64,000 nt of DNA, from the NCBI GenBank assembly GCA_964442285.1, contig CAYTZH010000017.1, positions 1 to 64,000 of the forward strand, given 5' to 3'. The notes below the pieces were generated by a model, which made no database searches, had not been told where the DNA came from, and was given only the letters and a program-made list of their open reading frames with translations. Origin of the DNA: CAYTZH01 sp964442285. GTDB taxonomy: Bacteria; Myxococcota_A; UBA9160; JAFDET01. Below are positions 50,848 through 58,470 of this stretch, piece by piece (within the stretch, counting starts at the first letter, position 1; each line of letters begins with the position of its first letter). The translations under genes and the position numbers were made by a program.

Positions 50848-51284
50848 GAGGGCCGCGCTCCGCCGCGGGCCGCCGCGTCGAGCACGCCGTTCACGAACGC
50901 CGGCGAGCGTTCGCCGCCGAAGCGCCGCGCCAGATCCACGGCCTCGTCGATCACCACCGGCACCGGCACGTCGCTGTGGACCAGCTCGTAGAGCGCGAGA
51001 CGCAGGAGGTTGCGGTCGACGGCAGCCATCCGCTCGGGGCGCCAGTGCTCCGCGTGGCGCACCAGCAATGCGTCCAGCGCCTCCCGGTGGGCGCAGACGC
51101 CGAGCACCAGCTCCTTGGCGAAGCTGCGGGCGCCTTCGGGCAGCTCGAAGTGCGCGGCCGTGCGCTCGAACGCCTCCTGGGGCGCCAGCGGCTCGCCGTC
51201 GCCCCGGGCGAGATCGATGGCGTAGAGCACCTGCAGCGCGGCGGCGCGACTGCGCCGGCGGGGAGAGGAGCGCGTGGCGCTCAC
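50844..51284 (-). CDS. nusB: Transcription antitermination factor NusB
   Basis: A 146-residue all-helical RNA-binding factor for rRNA antitermination. The Arg-rich N-terminus RRRSRAAALQVLYAIDLA, the RPERMAAVDRNLLRLALYEL block and VPVVIDEAVDLARRFGGERSPAFVNGVLD are all diagnostic. GTG at 51284 overlaps ribH as GTGA. The ribH-nusB pair is one of the most conserved bacterial neighbourhoods. Confidence 0.95.
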   Translation of the reverse strand: MSATRSSPRRRSRAAALQVLYAIDLARGDGEPLAPQEAFERTAAHFELPEGARSFAKELVLGVCAHREALDALLVRHAEHWRPERMAAVDRNLLRLALYELVHSDVPVPVVIDEAVDLARRFGGERSPAFVNGVLDAAARGGARPS

Positions 51285-51772
51285 GACAGCCGCTCCGGCT
51301 GCGGCAGCGAGGCCAGGGCGGGCGCCAGCCGCGCCATCTCCACGGCGGCCCGCGCCGCCTCGCGACCCTTGTTGTCCGGGCCGTCCCCGGATCGATCGAG
51401 GGCCTGACGCGCGTCGTCGGTGGTGAGGACGCCGAAGGCCACCGGGATCCCGGTGTCGCGGATCGTGTCGCGCACGCCGTCGGTCACGGCGCGGCAGACG
51501 TACTCGAAGTGGGGCGTGCCGCCGCGGATCACCACGCCCAGGGTCACGATGGCGGCGTAGCGTCCGCTCCGGGCCAGGGTGTGGGCCGCCTGGGGGATCT
51601 CGAAGGCGCCGGGCACCCAGGCGACGTGGACGTCCTCGTCGCGCACGCCCCGCGCGGCGAGCTCGTCGACGCAGCCCTCGAGGAGGCGGGCGCAGATCAG
51701 GTGGTTGAAGCGCGAGACCACCACGCCGAACTGGAGTCCCGCGGCGTCCCCCCGCGCCGGATAGACCTTCAC
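51281..51772 (-). CDS. ribH: 6,7-dimethyl-8-ribityllumazine synthase
   Basis: A 163-residue enzyme making lumazine for riboflavin. FGVVVSRFNHLICARLLEG, VPGAFEIPQAAH, VVIRGGTPHFEYVCR (active-site His) and DNKGREAARAAVEMA are intact; length is normal. GTG at 51772 overlaps ribD as GTGA; a second GTG lies just before it. Riboflavin synthase and ribBA, usually between ribD and ribH, are missing here. Confidence 0.96.
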   Translation of the reverse strand: MKVYPARGDAAGLQFGVVVSRFNHLICARLLEGCVDELAARGVRDEDVHVAWVPGAFEIPQAAHTLARSGRYAAIVTLGVVIRGGTPHFEYVCRAVTDGVRDTIRDTGIPVAFGVLTTDDARQALDRSGDGPDNKGREAARAAVEMARLAPALASLPQPERLS

Positions 51773-52887
51773 CACGCCTCCCCGCGGCGCCGGATGCGAC
51801 CGTGCACCCAGACGTCGTCTCCGCTGCGCCGCACGCGCACGTCCTCCAGGGCGGGCGCCGCGCCCAGGCGCGCGAGCGCCAGCTCGCCCACGGCGGCGAC
51901 GCCGTCGCCGCCGACGAGCCGGGGCGCCACGAACCAGTGCACCTCGTCCACCAGGTCCTCCCGGAGCAGCGCCGCCGCCAGCGAGCCGCCTCCCTCGACC
52001 AGCAGGCGCGTGAGCCCGGCCTCGGCGAGCTGCGACAGGGCCGCCGGGAGGTCGACGCCGCCCGGCGAGGCGCCCACGGCCAAGACTCGCACACCCCGCT
52101 GCTCCAGCGCCCGCCGCCGCGCGGCCGGCGCCGCCCGGTGGCACACGGTCCAGCTCTCCCCGGGCGCGCGGTGCAGCCGCGCCCCGGGGCCCACCCGCAG
52201 GCGCGAGTCGAACACGACCCGCACCGGGCGTGCCACCACGCGGCGCCCCCGACGGGCGGTCAGGGCCGGATCGTCGGCCAGGGCGGTCTCCGCGCCCACG
52301 GCCACGGCGTCGATCCGGGCCCGCAGGGCGTGGACGTGCTCCCGCGAGCGCGGTCCGCTGATCCAGCGGGAGTCCCCGCTGGCGGCGGCGATGCGGCCGT
52401 CGAGGCTGGCGGCGAGCTTGAGCGTGACGTGGGGTCGGCCCCGGGTGAGGACACACAGGTACCCCCGGTTCTGCTGGCGGCACGCGGCCTCGAGCACGCC
52501 CAGCACCACCCGGATCCCGGCAGCCCGCAGGCGGCGCAGGCCGCGACCGCGGGCGTGGGGCGCCGGGTCCCGATGCCCGGCGTAGACCCGGGCCAGGCCG
52601 GCGTCGATCAGCGCCTGGGTGCAGGGGCCGGTGCGACCCTGGTGATCGCAGGGCTCGAGGGTGACGGCCAGGCTCGCCCCGCGGACGGCGCGGGCGCCGT
52701 GGCGCCGGGTCGCCGCCCGCAGCGCCACCACCTCGGCGTGGGGCCCGCCGGGGGGCCGGGTGCAGCCCCGACCGAGCACCCGGTCGCCCCGGAATACCAC
52801 CGCCCCGACGCCGGGATTCGGATGGGTACGCCCCTCGGCCCGCCGGGCCTGGGCGAGCGCCAGGCGCATCGCCGCCTCGGGGCTCAC
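51769..52887 (-). CDS. ribD: Bifunctional riboflavin deaminase/reductase RibD
   Basis: A 372-residue two-domain enzyme. The deaminase domain (about 1-145) has the zinc ligands in HAEVVAL and EPCDHQGRTGPC, and PNPGVGAVV near the N-terminus. The reductase domain (about 150-365) has TLKLAASLDGRIA, SRWISGP and LLVEGGGSLAAALL. GTG at 52887 overlaps nrdR as GTGA. Both domains look active. Confidence 0.95.
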   Translation of the reverse strand: MSPEAAMRLALAQARRAEGRTHPNPGVGAVVFRGDRVLGRGCTRPPGGPHAEVVALRAATRRHGARAVRGASLAVTLEPCDHQGRTGPCTQALIDAGLARVYAGHRDPAPHARGRGLRRLRAAGIRVVLGVLEAACRQQNRGYLCVLTRGRPHVTLKLAASLDGRIAAASGDSRWISGPRSREHVHALRARIDAVAVGAETALADDPALTARRGRRVVARPVRVVFDSRLRVGPGARLHRAPGESWTVCHRAAPAARRRALEQRGVRVLAVGASPGGVDLPAALSQLAEAGLTRLLVEGGGSLAAALLREDLVDEVHWFVAPRLVGGDGVAAVGELALARLGAAPALEDVRVRRSGDDVWVHGRIRRRGEAW

Positions 52888-53345
52888 GAGCGGCCGGTGC
52901 GGGCGAGGCTCGCGAAGAAGCGCGCGTAGTCCTGGGGACCCTGGAAGTCGCGAAAGACCGAGGCAAAGCGCGCCGCCGCCACGGGATCGAGCGCGACCAG
53001 CTCGCCGAGGGCCCACTCGCCGAGGACGGCGGTGGGGAGCTCCTTCTCGCCCTGCTCGAGCATCCGCTTCTCCAGCCGGTCCACCACGCGCTCCAGCCCT
53101 TCCTGCTTGACGGGACGCTTCTGGCAGGCCTTCTGCAGGCTCGCCATGAGCTTGGACGGGTCGTAGTCCTCCCGCCGCTCGTCCTTCTTCACCAGCTTGG
53201 GGAAGGCCTCGTCCAGCCGCTCCCGGGTCGTGAAGCGACGGCCGCACTCGAGGCACTCGCGGCGGCGGCGGATCTCCGAGCCGTCCCGCACCAGGCGGGA
53301 GTCGATGACGCGGTTGTCGGGCTCACCGCAGGACGGACAACGCAT
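52884..53345 (-). CDS. nrdR: Transcriptional repressor NrdR
   Basis: A 153-residue zinc-ribbon plus ATP-cone repressor of ribonucleotide reductase genes. MRCPSCGEPDNRVIDSR and RRECLECGRRFTTRE hold the four zinc cysteines; the ATP-cone covers about 48-138. It starts at ATG 53345 immediately beside the glyA end. No NrdR box was found in the window. Confidence 0.96.
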   Translation of the reverse strand: MRCPSCGEPDNRVIDSRLVRDGSEIRRRRECLECGRRFTTRERLDEAFPKLVKKDERREDYDPSKLMASLQKACQKRPVKQEGLERVVDRLEKRMLEQGEKELPTAVLGEWALGELVALDPVAAARFASVFRDFQGPQDYARFFASLARTGRS

Positions 53346-55058
53346 TCACGCGTCGCCGTCCTGCCAGCGCGACGGATACAGCGGGAAGCGGCGGCAGAGC
53401 CGCTCCACGTCGGCCCGGATGGCGTCCAGGGCCTCCACGTCGCCGGGCCGCTCCAGGACCCGGGCGATCAGCTCGGCGGTCTCGGCCATCTCCGGCTCGG
53501 CCATGCCCCGGGTGGTGACCGCCGGCGTCCCGATGCGCACGCCCGAGGTGACCATGGGCTTGCGCGTGTCGAAGGGCACCATGTTCTTGTTGGTGCTGAT
53601 GCCGGCGCGCTCCAGGGCCGCCTCGGCTGCCTTGCCCGTCACGTCCCGGTCCAGCAGCGAGATCATGATCAGGTGGGTGTCGGTTCCGCCCGAGACGATC
53701 CGGAGGTCGCGCGCGAGCAGGCCCTCGCAGAGGGCACGGGCGTTGGCCACGATCTGCTGACAGTAGGTCCGGAAGCCCGGCTGGGCCGCCTCCCGGAAGG
53801 CCACCGCCTTCGCCGCGACGACGTGCATGAGCGGCCCGCCCTGCCCGCCCGGAAACACGGCGCTGTCGACCTTCCTGGCCCAGGCGGCGTCGCAGAGGAT
53901 CATCCCGCCGCGCGGACCGCGCAGGGTCTTGTGGGTGGTGGTGGTGACGATGTGGGCCTTCCCGACCGGGCTCGGGTGGACCCCCGCCGCCACGAGTCCG
54001 GCGATGTGGGCGATGTCGGCCATGAGCACCGCGCCGACCTCGTCGGCGATCTCCCGGAAGGCCGCGAAGTCCAGCGTTCGCGAGTAGGCCGTGGTGCCGC
54101 ACTGGATCAGCTTGGGACGCCGTTCCCGGGCCAGGCGCCGCACCTCGTCGTAGTCGATCTGCTCGGTGTCGCGACGGACGCCGTAGGGGACGATGTCGTA
54201 GAGCTTGCCGGAGAAGTTGACCGGGCTGCCGTGGGTGAGATGGCCGCCGTGGTCCAGGTTCATCGCCAGCACCGTATCGCCCACGTCGAGGACGGCGCGG
54301 TAGACGGCCTCGTTGGCCTGGGAGCCCGCGTGGGGCTGGACGTTGGCGTGCTCGGCGCCGAACAGCGCCTTGGCCCGCTCCCGAGCGAGCTCCTCGGCCT
54401 CGTCCACCACCTCGCAGCCGCCGTAGTAGCGCCGGCCGGGGTAGCCCTCGGCGTACTTGTTGGTCAGCACCGAGCCCGCGGCCTCGAGCACGGCCTCCGA
54501 GACGAAGTTCTCCGAGGCGATCAGCTCCAGGTTGAGGGCCTGGCGGCGGGCCTCGCGGCGCACCACCGAGGCGATCTCCGGGTCGGCCTCGGCGAGCGCA
54601 CTGCGAGCCCCGTCCACGCGGGTCCGGCTGTCGATCTTGGCGACCCGGCGCTCGTGGCGGCCGCCCTCGAACTCGGTGGCCAGGAAACGCTCGACGATCG
54701 CCCAGGCGGCGGGCTCCTCGAGGCGATCGGCCGAGAGGGCGAGCACGTTCGCGTCGTTGTGGCGCCGCGCCATCTCGGCGCCCTCGACGTCGTGAGTCAA
54801 GGCCGCGCGCACGCCCGCGAAGCGGTTGGCCGTGTACATGACCCCGAGGCCGCTGCCGCAGATCACGATGCCCCGGGGCACCTCGCCCGCGGCGACGGCC
54901 CGGGCCGCGGGCGCGGCGAAGTCCGGGTAGTCGACCGCGGCGTCGCTTTCGCTGCCGAAGTCGTGCACGGCGTAGCCCGCGGCCTCGAGCCGCCGGCGCA
55001 GTCCCGTCTTGAGGGCGAAGCCCCGGTGGTCGCTGGCCATCGCGATCGCATCTGCCAT
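53346..55058 (-). CDS. Fused ribose-5-phosphate isomerase B and serine hydroxymethyltransferase
   Basis: One 570-residue frame encodes two enzymes. Residues 1-143 are RpiB: ASDHRGF near the start, the catalytic Cys67 in ICGSGLG, and HNDANVLALSADRL with STEFEGGRH-like ending. A linker of about ten residues (DSRTRVDGAR) leads directly into full-length SHMT (about 154-570): NLELIASENF, NKYAEGYPGRRYYGGC, the PLP Lys377 in TTTTHKTLRGPRGG, and the usual C-terminus. There is no stop, shift or ribosome site between them; an in-frame GTG (54617) in the linker has no Shine-Dalgarno sequence. In related genomes the two genes are commonly adjacent. ATG 55058 with GGAGGAGAC is the start. Both active sites look complete. 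Confidence 0.92.
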   Translation of the reverse strand: MADAIAMASDHRGFALKTGLRRRLEAAGYAVHDFGSESDAAVDYPDFAAPAARAVAAGEVPRGIVICGSGLGVMYTANRFAGVRAALTHDVEGAEMARRHNDANVLALSADRLEEPAAWAIVERFLATEFEGGRHERRVAKIDSRTRVDGARSALAEADPEIASVVRREARRQALNLELIASENFVSEAVLEAAGSVLTNKYAEGYPGRRYYGGCEVVDEAEELARERAKALFGAEHANVQPHAGSQANEAVYRAVLDVGDTVLAMNLDHGGHLTHGSPVNFSGKLYDIVPYGVRRDTEQIDYDEVRRLARERRPKLIQCGTTAYSRTLDFAAFREIADEVGAVLMADIAHIAGLVAAGVHPSPVGKAHIVTTTTHKTLRGPRGGMILCDAAWARKVDSAVFPGGQGGPLMHVVAAKAVAFREAAQPGFRTYCQQIVANARALCEGLLARDLRIVSGGTDTHLIMISLLDRDVTGKAAEAALERAGISTNKNMVPFDTRKPMVTSGVRIGTPAVTTRGMAEPEMAETAELIARVLERPGDVEALDAIRADVERLCRRFPLYPSRWQDGDA

Positions 55059-55070
55059 GTCGGTCTCCTC

Positions 55071-55132
55071 CGGGCTCGCCGGCCCTCTCCGGGCCAACCG
55101 CCCCTGTCGGGCTCGCCGGCCCTTCCGGGCTG
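55071..55132. repeat. Doubled G+C-rich hairpin segment between fabF and rpiB-glyA
   Basis: CGGGCTCGCCGGCCC occurs at 55071 and again at 55109, each followed by a similar tail that folds as a short hairpin (GGCCC-TCTCC-GGGCC at 55081-55095; GCCC-TTCC-GGGC near 55120-55130). Period 38, imperfect. It fills most of the 76-base gap. No T run follows, so a terminator role is doubtful. Confidence 0.6.
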
Positions 55133-55134
55133 GG

Positions 55135-56388
55135 CTAGCCGTTTGCCGCGTCGGGGTGCTGCAGCACGACGGCCGAGTTGGTGCCGCCGAAGCCGAACGA
55201 GTTCGAGAGCGCGGCGCCCACCGTGGCCTGCCGGGCCTTGTTCGCGACGTGGTCCAGCGCGCAGTCGGGATCGGGCCGCTCGAGGTTGATGGTGGGCGGG
55301 ATCGACCCGCTCTCGAGCACTTTGACGCAGAGGATAGCTTCCACGCCCCCGGCCGCGCCCAGCAGGTGGCCGGTCATGGACTTCGTGGCCGAGACGGCCA
55401 CCCGCTCGAGGTGGCTGCCGAAGACCTCCCGCAGGGCCCGGACCTCCACCGGGTCGCCGGCCGGCGTACCCGTGGCATGGGCGTTCACGTAGTCGAGGGC
55501 CTCGAGCGCGAGCCCCGCGTCCGCCAGGGCCTGTCGGATGCAGCGGGCCGCGCCGCGGCCGTCGGGGTCGGGCGAGGTGATCTGGTAGGCGTCGGCGCTG
55601 GCGCCGTAGCCCGTGAGCAGGGCCAGGATCGGGGCGCCCCGGGCCCGGGCGTGCTCCAGGTCCTCCAGCACGAGCACGCCGGCCCCTTCGGCGATGACGA
55701 AGCCGTCGCGGTCGAGGTCGAAGGGACGGCTGGCGGCCGGGGGGTCGTCGTTGCGGGTGGAGAGCGCCTTCATGTTGGCGAAGCCCGCCACGCCGATCGG
55801 CACCAGCGGCGCCTCCGACCCGCCCGCCACCATGGCCACGGCGTCGCCGCGCTGGATGGTCCGCAGCGCCTCGCCCAGGGCGTGGGTCCCGGTGGCGCAG
55901 GCGCTCGTGTGGCACAGATTGGGCCCGCGCAGACCCTCGCGCATCGACACGTAGCCGGAGGCCATGTTGCCGATGCACATGGGGATCACGAAGGGCGAGA
56001 CCCGCCGCGCGCCCCGCTCGAGCCGGGTGCGCTCGCCGTCGCAGATGGTGGACAGACCCCCGATGCCGCTGCCGATCGCCACGCCCACGCGGTCGGCGTC
56101 GACCTCGCCCGGGCCGAGCCCCGCGTGGGCAAGCGCCTCGCGGGCCGCCGCGACCGCGTAGGCCACGAAGGGGTCGAGACGCCGGGCCTCCTTGGGCGAG
56201 AGGTCGCCCAGGTCCGGCTCCCCGGCGATCTCGCCGCCGAAGCGGACGCTCAGGTCGTCCGGGTCGAAGCGGGTGAACGGCCGGATTCCCGAGCGTCCCG
56301 CGAGGGCTCCCGCCCAGGTGGACGCGACGTCGCTCCCGAGCGGCGTGACGCAGCCGAGACCCGTCACCGCCACGCGACGCGCACCCAT
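55135..56388 (-). CDS. fabF: 3-oxoacyl-ACP synthase II
   Basis: A 417-residue condensing enzyme for fatty-acid elongation. The catalytic residues are Cys164 (TSACATG), His304 (NAHATGTPAGD) and His341 (KSMTGHLLGAAGG); the C-terminal NSFGFGGTNSAVVL is intact. ATG at 56388, two bases past the stop of acpP. It uses malonyl-ACP made from the ACP and FabD encoded upstream. Confidence 0.96.
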   Translation of the reverse strand: MGARRVAVTGLGCVTPLGSDVASTWAGALAGRSGIRPFTRFDPDDLSVRFGGEIAGEPDLGDLSPKEARRLDPFVAYAVAAAREALAHAGLGPGEVDADRVGVAIGSGIGGLSTICDGERTRLERGARRVSPFVIPMCIGNMASGYVSMREGLRGPNLCHTSACATGTHALGEALRTIQRGDAVAMVAGGSEAPLVPIGVAGFANMKALSTRNDDPPAASRPFDLDRDGFVIAEGAGVLVLEDLEHARARGAPILALLTGYGASADAYQITSPDPDGRGAARCIRQALADAGLALEALDYVNAHATGTPAGDPVEVRALREVFGSHLERVAVSATKSMTGHLLGAAGGVEAILCVKVLESGSIPPTINLERPDPDCALDHVANKARQATVGAALSNSFGFGGTNSAVVLQHPDAANG

Positions 56389-56389
56389 C

Positions 56390-56626
56390 TCAGGAACCGA
56401 GCTTGTCCTTCAGATAGGAGAGGGCGTCGCCGATCGTCTGGATCTTCTCGGCGTCCTCGTCGGGGATCTCGACGTCGAACTCCTCCTCCATCGCCATCAC
56501 GAGCTCGACGATGTCGAGGGAGTCGGCGCCGAGGTCGTCGATGAACGAGGCCTCGGGGATCACCTCCTCCTTGGTCACCCCGAGCTGGTCGACGATGATG
56601 TCCGTGACGCGCTGTTCAAGAGCCAT
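56390..56626 (-). CDS. acpP: Acyl carrier protein
   Basis: A 78-residue acidic four-helix protein. The phosphopantetheine site is Ser36 in DLGADSLDIVELVM. Start ATG at 56626 with GGAGGAG upstream. It overlaps the end of fabD by 11 bases. It feeds both fatty-acid synthesis and LpxA and related lipid A enzymes. Confidence 0.97.
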   Translation of the reverse strand: MALEQRVTDIIVDQLGVTKEEVIPEASFIDDLGADSLDIVELVMAMEEEFDVEIPDEDAEKIQTIGDALSYLKDKLGS

Positions 56627-57581
56627 CCCGCTCCTCCGTGGCATCCCGGGCGACGAACGCCCGGGCCTCCTCCAGATCGTCCATCGTGCACAGGTTCGCA
56701 CGGGCCAGCGCGCGGTCGATCCGCCCGACGAGCCCGCTGAGGACCCGGCCCGGGCCGATCTCGAGCACCCGCCGCACGCCCAGCGCTCCCATGCGCTCGA
56801 CCATGGCGGTGAAGCAGACCGGCGCCGTCACCTGCTGGCGCAGCAGCTCCGGGATGCGCGAAGGGTCGCGATTGGGCTCGGCCTCGACGTTGGAGACGAC
56901 CGGCGGGTCGGGCCTCCGGAAGCGCACGCCCGCGAGCTCGGGCGCCAGCTTCTCCGCGGCGGGCGCCATGCGCGGACAGTGGAACGGGGCGGACACGGGA
57001 AGCGGCACCACCCGGCGGGCTCCCGCCTCGCGCGCCAGGCGTCCGGCCGCGTCGACGGCGGCCGCGTCGCCGGCGACGACGGTCTGCTCGGGGGCGTTGT
57101 AGTTGGCAGGCGTGACCACGCCGCCGGTCTCGGCCCGGGCTCGCTCGCAGGCGCGCTCGACCACCGAGGGCTGCGTTCCCAGGACGGCCGCCATGGCGCC
57201 GCGGCCCTCGGGGACGGCCTCCTGCATGAAGCGACCGCGGGCGTGGACGAGCCGCACCGCCTCCTCGAAGCCCAGGGCGCCGCTGGCCACCAGCGCGGTG
57301 TACTCGCCGAGGCTGTGGCCGGCGCTGTAGCCGGCGGCCACCGGGCCGTCGGCCTCGAGGGCCCGCAGCAGGGCCACGCTGACGGTCAGGATCGCGGGCT
57401 GCTGGATCTCGGTGCGGACCAGCTCCTCCGCCGGCCCCTCGAAGCAGAGCCGGGAGAGCGGCAGTCCGAGGGCCCGGTCGGCGGCCTCGAACACGGCCCG
57501 TGCCGCGGGGGAGCGCTCCGCGGCGTCGCGGCCCATGCCGACGGACTGGGATCCCTGACCGGGGAACAGCAGCGCGAGCAC
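56616..57581 (-). CDS. fabD: Malonyl-CoA:ACP transacylase
   Basis: A 321-residue enzyme loading malonate onto ACP. LLFPGQGSQSVGMG at the N-terminus, the active Ser90 in AGHSLGEYTALV, and the His in PVSAPFHCPRM are intact. GTG at 57581 has AGGAGG eleven bases upstream, overlapping the rpmF end region. plsX and fabH, usually before it, and fabG, usually after it, are not in this cluster. Confidence 0.95.
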   Translation of the reverse strand: MLALLFPGQGSQSVGMGRDAAERSPAARAVFEAADRALGLPLSRLCFEGPAEELVRTEIQQPAILTVSVALLRALEADGPVAAGYSAGHSLGEYTALVASGALGFEEAVRLVHARGRFMQEAVPEGRGAMAAVLGTQPSVVERACERARAETGGVVTPANYNAPEQTVVAGDAAAVDAAGRLAREAGARRVVPLPVSAPFHCPRMAPAAEKLAPELAGVRFRRPDPPVVSNVEAEPNRDPSRIPELLRQQVTAPVCFTAMVERMGALGVRRVLEIGPGRVLSGLVGRIDRALARANLCTMDDLEEARAFVARDATEERDGS

Positions 57582-57586
57582 CGCCG

Positions 57587-57769
57587 CTAGTCCTCCTCGG
57601 TCTCCAGCACGGTGCGATCGCGGTACCAGCCGCAGCTCGCGCAGACGCGGTGCGGCGCCTTGGGCGCACCGCACTGGGAGCAGGTCGCGCGGGCCGGCGC
57701 CGCGAGCGCGTCGTGGGCGCGACGCTTGTCGCGCTTGCTCTTGGAGGTCCTTCGCTTCGGGACGGCCAT
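57587..57769 (-). CDS. rpmF: Large ribosomal subunit protein bL32
   Basis: A 60-residue basic zinc-ribbon ribosomal protein: MAVPKRRTSKSKRDKRRAH start and the cysteine pairs in CSQCGAPKAPHRVCASCG. It is next to yceD as in most bacteria. ATG at 57769. The fully cysteine-containing (C+) form binds zinc. Confidence 0.96.
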   Translation of the reverse strand: MAVPKRRTSKSKRDKRRAHDALAAPARATCSQCGAPKAPHRVCASCGWYRDRTVLETEED

Positions 57770-57785
57770 CTCGAGATCTCCTGGA

Positions 57786-58358
57786 TCAGATGTCTCCGGA
57801 GTCCCCGCGCAGCACCCGCAGGGCCGCGAAGGGGGAGCTGCGCCGCTCCTCCTCGCAGCCGCAGGTCTCGCGGTTCCGGTCGACGCCACACCGGGGGCAC
57901 AGGCCGCGACAGTCGTCGCCGCACAGGGGCTGAACCGGGAGCGCCAAGGTCACTACCTCCGACAGCAGCTGCGAGAGGTCGATCTCACTACCGCGATACC
58001 AGCCCGCATCGAGGTCGTCTCCGAGGCAGATCCCGTCCCGATCCAGGGTGCGGGCGGCCTCCGGGTCGGCGGGAGGCCCACCGGACGCCGGCTCGAGCAC
58101 GATGCGGAAGGATTCGCGAAGTGCGTGACGATAGCGCGCGAGACATCGACTGCATGCACAGGAGAAGGTCGCCTCCGCCTCGCCGTCGAGGAAGAGGTCG
58201 TCGCCCATGGTGTGGGCGCGCACCCGGAACTCGATCGGCGCCTCGAGCCGCTCCTCCTCGCCCCCGCGGGAGGGCGCCCGCTCCCGCCACCAGTCCGGGT
58301 CGATCCGGAAGTGGAAGGCCTCGGGGGTCCCGGAGAGCCGTGCGACGGAGATCTTCAT
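57786..58358 (-). CDS. YceD family (DUF177) protein
   Basis: A 190-residue protein with the DUF177 fold. ATFSCACSRCLARYRHAL holds the first conserved cysteine group; the C-terminal CGDDCRGLCPRCGVDRN holds the second. YceD is associated with 23S rRNA or ribosome assembly in plants and bacteria. It precedes rpmF, the standard arrangement. ATG 58358 is the only close start. The divergent gap to gltX is 112 bases. Confidence 0.9.
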   Translation of the reverse strand: MKISVARLSGTPEAFHFRIDPDWWRERAPSRGGEEERLEAPIEFRVRAHTMGDDLFLDGEAEATFSCACSRCLARYRHALRESFRIVLEPASGGPPADPEAARTLDRDGICLGDDLDAGWYRGSEIDLSQLLSEVVTLALPVQPLCGDDCRGLCPRCGVDRNRETCGCEEERRSSPFAALRVLRGDSGDI

Positions 58359-58470
58359 CGGCAGGGCCTCCGAAGACCGCGGAAAACCGCGCGAAACCAG
58401 TGGCTTGAGACGCGGATAGCAGACCCCGGAAGGGCCCGCCAACCGCCTCGGCCGCGCTACGTTGCGGGCG

